This document shows, one piece after another, positions 56,871 to 64,000 of a DNA stretch of 64,000 bases (within the stretch, counting starts at the first letter, position 1; each line of letters opens with the position of its first letter). The notes under the pieces are model-generated. The model was not told the DNA's origin and did not search any database. It saw only the letters and a list, made by a program, of their open reading frames with translations. The DNA comes from Malaya genurostris. Taxonomy: Eukaryota > Arthropoda > Insecta > Diptera > Culicidae. Location: assembly GCF_030247185.1 (NCBI RefSeq), contig NC_080572.1:156987080-157051079 (forward strand). The letters are read 5' to 3'. A program made the position numbers and the translations under genes.

Positions 56871-58480
56871 ACTTATTTCGAATGCTTTTAATGAACAGAT
56901 ATTTTCTAGCTTTTTGAAACGATATCGAATCAACAAAGACGTCTTCATGTATTTGTTAATGGAACTTAACCTGGAGAGTGGACAAAGGAGTACTTATATT
57001 CCACCAAATCTTCAGCTAGCAACAACTTTGTAACTATTAGGCGGAGCTGCTTATCGATGGCAGATTGGATCGGATTTCGTTTCTCCCATGGCGCAAAGTA
57101 CAGTAAGCAAAGTGATTAACAATGTATTGAAAACCATGGAGGAAAAATTTTGTCACCTTTGGATAAAGTTCAAGATCAGTGAAAATACGCAACAATTTTT
57201 CATGAGGAAATATAATATTCCAGGCAGTAATATCATGAAGTGAAAATAAAGCAATATATTTATGATGACATATTTATTATTTTCTTTGAATCCAGTGATT
57301 GGATGCATCGATGGCACACATATCATGGTTCTGCAGCCTAAGGAAAATGAATTCATGTTCTTCAATCGGAAAAAAGACACCGTTTGAACGTTATGATTGT
57401 AAATGTTACATAATTTGGGGAAATTTGGGAACGTTTTAGAATTGCAGAAGGAAACCGTTCGTTGCAAAATTTGTGCGTTGTGTGCTTAGATTGATATAAT
57501 CTATTTACATTTTATCCCAAAAACTACAAAGAAAATCCCGTTAACATAAGATGTTGACATAAGACTACACAATTATTGTCTAAATCATTGCTAAAATGTA
57601 TTTATATTTAGGTAGTAACACTCTTGTTTTCCATCTAAACTTATTTGTATCTCGGCGAATTGTTTTTGTTTTCTATACAGGGGTGCAAATTCAAAAGACG
57701 AAAAACAACCGTAGAAACAGTGGTCAGGTGTCAAACATATTATCAAGCTATCCAGCTCTCACGTTTCATGAAAAAATAGCAACAAATTTTTTTTGCAAGC
57801 ATGGCGCCCTCAAGCAAGTTCGCATCGAATCTCGTACATAGAAGTGAGAAATGTAAAAGTCGTGCGTGCCAAAATAGCAGCACTGCGCATCCATATAATT
57901 GACCACTGTTTGTACAGCAACATTTTCCATATTTTGAATTCTCAACCCCATATAAAAACAAAGACGAAGTCCTATGACAATATTTGAATGAATTGCGTTA
58001 CTAGCGTTTAGTTTAGCATTTCTTATTTTGGGATAATCCCTTCCAAATTCTTGCTTCCTAGAAGTTTTCATATAAAAATTGTATGAAATCAAATTGCCGA
58101 AAATTGTCAAATACACCGATTGGTTCAATGTTTCAGATCTGCAACGGAAAACTTCAAATGATGGCAGTGAATGGTAGTGGTTGTGCACATGATAGTTTTG
58201 TATGGCAGCAAAGTAACGAATACGAAAAATTGAAAAATGAATTTGAGTTTGCTAACAAATTTGTATTAGGTGACAGTGGATATAAACTTGAGCCATTTGT
58301 ATTGACTCCATATAGAGTGACGCTGGACGATTCCCCAGAGGCGAAATTCACTCAAAAGCTAGAAGCATTGTTGAACGATCCATAGGAGTTTGGAAAAGTA
58401 ATGCTTTTAGTATACCCAGGAAAATATGTCTTATTTATCATGTTCTGAATCAACGTAATGGACACTAAGATCACCTGAGA
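56871..58480 (+). pseudogene. PIF/Harbinger transposase, degraded
   Basis: N-terminal helix-rich part: SFLKRYRINKDVFMYLLMEL, LGGAAYRWQIGSDFVSPMAQ, STVSKVINNVLKTMEEKFC. Catalytic part: VIGCIDGTHIMVLQPKENEF (first D), then after about 700 bp of unrelated sequence (57400-58105) GKLQMMAVNGSGCAHDSFVW, KFVLGDSGYKLEPFVLTPYR (second D) and, after a one-base shift near 58350, HSKARSIVERSIGVWKS (E). All three acidic residues are thus still readable. A 73-bp GT...AG segment (57218-57290) splits the first D block like an intron. Stops and frameshifts make it inactive; TIRs not identified. Confidence 0.82.
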
Positions 58481-58527
58481 TTAACAGAATATTGTTTTCA
58501 TGCAGGGATTTATTTAATTGAATATTT

Positions 58528-58777
58528 GCTTCGATTTGAAGAAATTAGTCAATTTGAAATGCGTGATGGCTACTGAATAGCCTATTTATCCGAATAGCCT
58601 ATATTGCCGCGCAGTCCGAGCGGCGTGCGTCGAGGATTGGAGGAGTGTTTCTGCTTCGATTTGAAGAAATTAGTCAATTTGAAAGGCGTGATGGCTACTG
58701 AATAGCCTATTTATCCGAATAGCCTATATTGCCGCGCAGTACGAGCGGCGTGCGTCGAGGATTGGAGGAGTATTTTT
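58528..58777 (+). repeat. Tandem duplication, 125-bp unit x2
   Basis: GCTTCGATTTGAAGAAATTA starts at 58528 and 58653; both units end GTGCGTCGAGGATTGGAGGA, GT. Only two to three base differences, so recent. Confidence 0.95.
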
Positions 58778-58922
58778 TTCCACAATTAAAAAAAATAATA
58801 AATTTCTTCTTCTGTAAACTTTTATTTACTTTATTCACATTCTCATCTTTTTTCAGTAACACTAAAATGGATCTACGCTTCTATGGCTGTATGTTTTGTT
58901 CCATTAAAATATCTACTATCCC

Positions 58923-59006
58923 TTAGATAATGTTTCTTCTTCCACTTGCAACCATTAGGTTATGTGCTGATAAATCTGTTTTTTTTCGTGCCTTTTCATC
59001 GGCCAT
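58923..59006 (-). CDS. Tiny reading frame beside copia element 2, uncertain
   Basis: A 27-residue minus-strand frame MADEKARKKTDLSAHNLMVA ... NII lies downstream of the promoter-like block at 63.3-63.65 kb once copia element 2 is removed. It could be the N-terminus of a host or element gene into whose leader the copia inserted. No family recognised; weak. Confidence 0.15.
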   Translation of the reverse strand: MADEKARKKTDLSAHNLMVASGRRNII

Positions 59007-59033
59007 CTTTAACGGACTTTTCTTATCACTATT

Positions 59034-59163
59034 TATTGAGAGTGCGAAAAGAAACTGAACTGTTCTGATTGACGTTTAGAAGTATAATAATTTTATTCAA
59101 TGATATCTTATTATCTATGCCTACCATGATAAGTGTTAAGTCACAGGTTCCTGTTCTTCAACT
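59034..59163 (-). repeat. Copia element 2 3' LTR (130 bp)
   Basis: Plus strand TATTGAGAGTGCGAAAAGAA ... TGTTCTTCAAC. It is preceded on the minus strand by the purine tract AAGGAGGAGA. It differs from the 5' LTR by C/A at about 59150 and by its last base. Confidence 0.93.
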
Positions 59164-60282
59164 CTCCTCCTTAAGTTGTTGACTTTAAATCAACAATCCC
59201 ATCGCCTTTCCATTATTTTCAAGCTTTATTCGTTGAAGTGGTTTAGTTAAACCATCTGCTACTTGCTCACTTGTTTGAACGTAAGAAAGGTTGACAATTC
59301 TTCGATCCAGTGCATCTCGGATGAAGTGGTGACGGATGTCAATATGCTTCGTTCGTGGTGTGTATCCGCCGTTGCGAGCAATACAAATTGTGCTCTGGTT
59401 GTCGCATCGCAATTCGATTGGGTCTTTTTCTCTCAGTTGTGACATCAGTCCTTGCCACCAGGATGCTTCTTGTATAGCCGCAGACAAAGCCATGTACTCG
59501 GCCTCACAGGTCGATAGCGAAACAGTAGTCTGCCGTTTACAGCTCCAGGATATTGCTCCTTCTTGCAGCAAGAATATGTAGCCGCTCGTTGATCTTTTGT
59601 CATCTAGATCTGATGCCCAATCTGCATCGGAATATCCAATGAGTTTTGAGTTGGCATGCGTAAAATAGCATAGCTTCATCGTCGATGTTCCTCTCAGGTA
59701 ACGTAAGAGATGCTTGACTGCTTCCCAGTGCTTCGGTCCAGGATTATTGTTGAACCTACTCAAAAGGTTAACAGCAAACAGGATATCTGGTCTAGTGCAT
59801 TGTGAAAGATACATCAGGCATCCAACAGCTTCTTGGTATGGAATGTTGTTCATCCTCTCAGTTTCTTCAGGTGTCTTTGGTGACATTTCCTTCGTTAGCT
59901 TGTCTGCGGCATTCATCGGTGTGGTAACAGCTTTCGCATCTTGCATGTTGAAGCGACGCAAGATGGAATTGATGTAAGTTTCTTGATCCAGCATAACAGA
60001 ATTCTTCTTGCGAACGATCCGAATACCCAAACAGCTTGCAGCAGGTCCCAAATCTTTCATGCGAAATCTACTGCTCAGCTTGTTCTTGACATTATTCTTC
60101 AATTGGTCGTCGTTGGAAAATATCAGCACATCGTCAACATACACGGCAATAAAAAGAATCTTATCATCTTGGATCCAGTAGTACAGGCATGGATCGTATT
60201 CTGAAGCCATTAGTCCGAAACTTTTCAATGCAGTATCGAGCTTAATGTTCCAGACTCTGCTTGACTGTTTGAGTCCATACAA
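59164..60282 (-). pseudogene. Copia element 2: RT C-terminal part and RNase H
   Basis: MYGLKQSSRVWNIKLDTALK, FIAVYVDDVLIFSNDDQLKN (intact YVDD), FRMKDLGPAASCLGIRIVRK, RPDILFAVNLLSRF, then RNase H IGYSDADWASDLDDKRSTSG (D), STCEAEYMALSAA (E), LRCDNQSTICIARN (D), RTKHIDIRHHFIRDALDR, ending VADGLTKPLQRIKL. All catalytic residues present. Open for 365 codons; it joins the upstream part by a frameshift near 60290. Copies RNA into DNA and removes the RNA strand. Confidence 0.95.
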
Positions 60283-60290
60283 CGCCTTGT

Positions 60291-61650
60291 TTAAGCGGCA
60301 AACCAGGGCTGCTCCATGTAGATTTCTTCTTCCAAATCTCCTTGCAAAAACGCCGTTATGGCATCCATCTGGTCTATTTGCAGATTGTACTTGGCTGCTA
60401 GTGCAAACAGATACCGCAGTGAACTGTGACGAACAACAGGAGAATATGTTTCGTCGTAGTCCACCCCCTTTCGCTGCGAGTATCCTTTTATGACCAACCG
60501 TGCTTTATAGCGACAGATGTTTCCATTGGCATCATGCTTCGTCTTGTAGACCCACTTGCATTTAATGGCTGCTCTACCTTCCGGTAACTTTGTCAGCTGC
60601 CAAGTGTCGTTGTTCATTAGTGCCTCGTATTCTTCCTTCATGGCAGCCTTCCATTGTCCGGAATCGTTCCTGGATAACGCTTCTTGATGTGTGACCGGAT
60701 CATCATCATTTCTGACATCGGCTTGGGGTGAGGGTTGAACAACCGCACTTAAATGACCTTGGACGGCAATATGTGGTCCACTGGCATCGGTGTCTGCATC
60801 ATCACACTGTAAAAAATTGATATGCGGCAGACATTTGCTCGATAGGTGAAAACCGTCATACTTGCCTGGTAGTTTGTGCTCCCGACCGCTGCGCCTCAAC
60901 ACCTGTGACTGAGGTGGATTTGAAGATTGTCGCGGTGGGAGCACTGAAGTCACATCATTCACAGATTCTATGGATGTATTATTCTCACCGCTACCATCTT
61001 CGTTCGCATCGGTAGTTTCATCGTCGGTGAAAAATTCATCTTCGTCTTCATCAGGTCGATCTTCTTGAGACTGCATTGGGGCTTCTTCGGGTGACAAGGA
61101 CACAACTTCCTCGAAATCTAACTGAATCAGTGTACGATCTCTTGTGGATTCGTTTTTCACTTGCACCTTTTCGCGAACCATTTCGTCAATGAAAGTCACT
61201 TCTCGATTTTTGATGATGCGCTTAGATTTTTCATCATACAGCCTATATCCCTTTGTAGCTTCGTCGAAACCAGTTAAAATGCATTCATGGGATTTTGGAT
61301 CCCACTTTTTGCGTTTTTGCTTCGGTATGAACACCATTGCTTTGGTCCCGAACACTCGAACGTGAGAAAGATTCGGTTTTCTTCCGCTCCATGCTTCTTC
61401 AGGCGTGACGTCGTGCCCGTGGGTAGGAGATCGATTTAGCAGATACACGGCCGTCGAAACAGCTTCTGCCCAAAATGCTTTCGGTAGTCCTGCCTCAAAC
61501 AGTATACACCTAGCTCGTTCCACAATCGAGCGATTGGCTCGCTCTGCCATGCCATTCTGCTCTGGAGTGTAATCGTTAGTGGTCTGATGTCGAATTCCGT
61601 GTTGTTTCAAATAGCATTCGAATCCTCGGTTTACATACTCTTTCTCTTTC
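60291..61650 (-). pseudogene. Copia element 2: integrase C-terminal half, linker, RT N-terminal part
   Basis: Starts within integrase: KQHGIRHQTTNDYTPEQNGM, AERANRSIVERARC (catalytic E), then RSPTHGHDVTPEEAWSGRKP, an acidic linker (DRPDEDEDEFFTDDETTDAN), LRRSGREHKLPGKYDGF, and RT entry CKWVYKTKHDANGNICRYKA, LQIDQMDAITAFLQGDLEEE (motif A). Open for 439 codons. The upstream D motif is frameshifted (IIRTERERV for IIRTDNGKE). Confidence 0.93.
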
Positions 61651-63095
61651 GGTTCGAATTATCTTGAGTTTCGAACCCGATTGACGCTCCGCCATCGCAT
61701 GAAATTCTTTGAACGCATCCAGAACATCTCTCTCGGATTTCGACTTGAGGAAGTTGTCTTTTCCATTGGACAAACTCTGCAGTTTTCCTTGCTACCGCCG
61801 TTGATTTTCACGCCATCCACCAAGCCATTGGCTAGTTGCCGAATGCTTTTGATATTCAAGTGGCCCAATCTCTTATGCCAAACCTCCAAGCTTACCGCAG
61901 ACAAACAAGCTAACGAGCTTTTTGTATCCTGCCGATCCTGGTCCAATTTAAAGTGATTGATTTCATGGATTCCGGTCGCTATTACGTCGCCATCCTTATC
62001 AACCACTCTACATCCATGGTTGGTGAAAATAACAGTATGTCCTTTCTTCACAATTTGACTCACAGACAGTAGGTTTACACTGAGCTCTGGTAACAGCTGA
62101 ATCTTCTCTACCGGTATGACTTCGCGACAACGTGGTTTCAGAACTGACGAGCCAGTTGCCAACACTTTCATATTACCTCCGTTTGCAGCTACAACTGTTC
62201 CAGAGAATTGCTTCATATTCTTCAAGAGATTCTGATTCCGGGTCATATGCATGCTTGCACCCGAATCAAAAAACCAGTCATCATCTTGAGGGGAATTGAA
62301 TGTTGAAAGAACTGCACAAAACGCATTACGTTTTTGTTGCGGCATTTTGCATTCTTTCGCTATGTGCCCGAACTTCTGACATTTTCGACACTTCGGTCCT
62401 TTTGAAGAATCAGATTTCTTGGTTCGCATTCCACTGTGGTTTCCTCTCTTGCCTGCCGCAAGCGCCGACTCCATTGATGACACTTGTATTTTTTGAAGAA
62501 GCTTCGTTTTAATGGCATCTCCAGTAATAGGTATGCCAGAATTTTCAAGTGCCATGATCATCGGACGATACTCATCAGGAAGTCCAGCTAGCAGTAGAGT
62601 ACCGACCCATTCCGCAGAAATAGCAAACCCAATTCCGTCCAGCTGGTGCGCTGTCGTCACGATTTGATTAACGTAGTCAGTCATTGATTCACACGATGAT
62701 AGCTCTGTCTTGATCAGCTTGTGCAAAAGCCCGACTCGCCTGGTTAGGCCCGTGTCCTCGAAAGCTTTCTCCAATTTTGACCAAACTTCCTGAGCGGTTT
62801 GTGCTTCCCTGACGTGGACGTAGTTAACCGGATCAAGAAGCAGAATGATCTTCGCACGCGCCTTGCGATTTTTTCCAGCATCGATAGCTTCATAGGTACC
62901 GTCCGCCTTCAATTTCGGTTTCACTGCATCCCAGAGTTCTTCGAGCTCCAGATACGTCTGTACCGCAAACTTCCAAGTGGCCCAATTCTCACGGCCGATG
63001 AGACGTTCAATTCCGGGAAGACTTGAAATAGATTGACTACCAGCTGCACTTGAACCACTGCCGCTTGAAGTGATTTTGCTTCAATAAATTCTTGA
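61640..63095 (-). pseudogene. Copia element 2: gag, protease, integrase N-terminus
   Basis: Gag from about 63095 (MFNIQEFIEAKSLQ; frameshift near 62925), KARAKIILLLDPVNYVHVRE, LLLAGLPDEYRPMIMALENS, knuckle CRKCQKFGHIAKEC. Protease DDDWFFDSGASMHMTRNQNL (DSGA active site intact), LLPELSVNLLSVSQIVKKGH. Integrase zinc domain WHKRLGHLNIKSIRQ ... CRVCPMEK, then a deletion: the segment with the first catalytic Asp (HTD-type motif) is gone and LKSKSERDVLDAFKEFHAMA follows in another frame. Integration-defective. Confidence 0.94.
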
Positions 63096-63116
63096 ATGTT
63101 CAATCTAAGAAAAACG

Positions 63117-63131
63117 TATAGGCCCATAACC
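63117..63131 (-). promoter_or_regulatory. Copia element 2 primer-binding site (half tRNA-iMet type)
   Basis: Minus strand GGTTATGGGCCTATA abutting the LTR; same type as copia element 1. Confidence 0.8.
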
Positions 63132-63261
63132 TATTGAGAGTGCGAAAAGAAACTGAACTGTTCTGATTGACGTTTAGAAGTATAATAATTTTATTCAATG
63201 ATATCTTATTATCTATGCCTACCATGATAAGTGTTAAGTCACAGGTTACTGTTCTTCAACA
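63132..63261 (-). repeat. Copia element 2 5' LTR (130 bp)
   Basis: Minus strand TGTTGAAGAACAGTAACCTG ... TCGCACTCTCAATA, followed directly by the PBS. Confidence 0.95.
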
Positions 63262-63266
63262 CTATT

Positions 63267-64000
63267 CAACACTGTGTTAGGCTTCTCTGTTAGCCATATT
63301 TAGCGAATTCTCTTCTTTCTACCACGATATCGTACGCGGAATGAAACTACTTGAAAAATGACTATTAACACGTGAACGATCTTTTTCCTTTTTGTGTTCA
63401 CCGCACAATGACTAAAATTTTCATCTCGTCCTCAAACATTTTACTGACTACGCTCTAAACTACGGCAACCGCGACTTGCGACTTTTCTGAAAAACTGATT
63501 GCACTTGAACTCACGTGAAGTGACTGTCCGACTAACTGACTTGTCTACCGGCCGACGCCCGAGACTAACGGATATTTTCCGCGCACACTCTGAGACTGAC
63601 TGACTGACTGGCCTTCTAACTCTTCCCAACTATGGGTTTTTATGCTCCTAACATTTTCTTTCGGGTGAAGCCCGAAGATTTTAGTACACGCCGAGCTTGT
63701 GATTCTAAGTAGAAAGTTCATCCAACTTTCTACCGAAAGCCGAGCCTACTGTCACTATGCCAAAGGCAGTGACCAGTTCCCGCGAAAAGATATTTTTGTT
63801 TTTACTCGCCGCGTTTACGCTGACGTGAAGGCTTGCCTGCAAGGTGACGAGTTTTTCCTTCACGACTGGGTTGCTGTTCTTGCAATGTTGTTTTTCCTTC
63901 ACGGCTCCCTACTTTTTCTACAATACTAGCAAATTCGAAAGAAAATTTGCTAAGGGCGCTGCACTACTCAAGAACTGCAAATTTGGTTATATTTTCCTGC
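63267..64000 (-). promoter_or_regulatory. Promoter/leader-like sequence, possibly an LTR or 5' UTR
   Basis: On the minus strand a TATA-like AGCATAAAAACCCATAG (near 63640) is followed at about 30 bp by CCAGTCAGTCAGTCAGTCTC, containing repeated TCAGT initiator-type motifs, then a long leader without coding. This looks like an arthropod core promoter. It could be an LTR of another retrotransposon or a host promoter; copia element 2 inserted in its downstream region. No TIR or LTR partner in the window. Confidence 0.4.

Larger units (their letters stand above)
59029..63266 (-). mobile_element. Copia element 2, complete with LTRs (59034-63261), 5-bp duplication CTATT
   Basis: 130-bp LTRs (59034-59163 and 63132-63261) flanked by CTATT (59029-59033 and 63262-63266). 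The minus-strand order is LTR, PBS, gag, protease, integrase, RT, RNase H, LTR. The LTRs differ at about two positions, so insertion was fairly recent, but three frame breaks and an integrase deletion make it defective. Confidence 0.95.

Overview
This is eukaryotic, AT-rich, gene-poor DNA built almost entirely of transposable elements. The mix points to a mosquito genome, most likely Aedes: a Feilai-like tRNA-SINE, a Juan-like Jockey element, I-clade and RTE-like non-LTR elements, copia elements primed by a half initiator-tRNA-Met, a mariner deletion derivative, several hAT elements and long TA microsatellites. I see no intact host protein-coding gene. The only recognisable host-type sequences are broken histone H2A/H2B relics and one tRNA-like unit. 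Species assignment is inference.

Layout. 1-1.7 kb: 5' half of an I-clade retrotransposon (minus), cut by the window edge. 2.2-3.8 kb: end of repeat 'family A', then two (TA)n tracts and a 311-bp inverted repeat. 3.8-6.9 kb: no gene seen. 6.9-13.4 kb: a TIR element with TA duplication, a copia RT/RNase H remnant, a 2.2-kb RTE-like element, an I-element 3' stub and a copia gag remnant. 13.8-16.6 kb: a Juan-like element (minus) broken by two hAT insertions whose 8-bp duplications, once removed, restore the Juan reading frame; one hAT carries a Feilai SINE. 17.0-21.2 kb: a tRNA-like unit with a T6 terminator, then a 4-kb unit with family A ends enclosing H2B-like, H2A and H2B-like relics. 22.0-28.7 kb: an I-clade element with degraded ORF1 and ORF2, interrupted by a 719-bp TIR element with a 7-bp duplication. 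28.8-38.2 kb: tandem 'family B' repeats, two family A copies and a decayed Ty3/gypsy element (minus).

38.2-56.4 kb is a nested tower. A copia element (minus, LTR at 56289-56425) was split by a 12-kb Ty3/gypsy element (plus, LTRs 43946-45560 and 53131-55949). The gypsy in turn holds a family B copy with a 168-bp satellite and a long hairpin, a 902-bp TIR element, a mariner derivative and, in its 3' LTR, a family A copy. The same copia also took a hAT and another family A copy. 56.4-58.5 kb holds a decayed PIF/Harbinger transposase. 59.0-63.3 kb is a second, younger copia with near-identical 130-bp LTRs. 63.3-64.0 kb shows promoter-like sequence on the minus strand.

The most novel item is family A: about 1.1-1.6 kb (4 kb with the histone relics), non-coding, with asymmetric ends built around GTCGTGAATACGA. 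Two empty sites can be read inside this window, one by comparing the gypsy LTRs and one through the copia reading frame. Both show insertion into an A/T run with a 4-bp AAAA/TTTT duplication. Most recognised retroelement coding sequence lies on the minus strand, as might be expected of a transposon-trapping locus, but transcription or small-RNA output cannot be judged from sequence alone.
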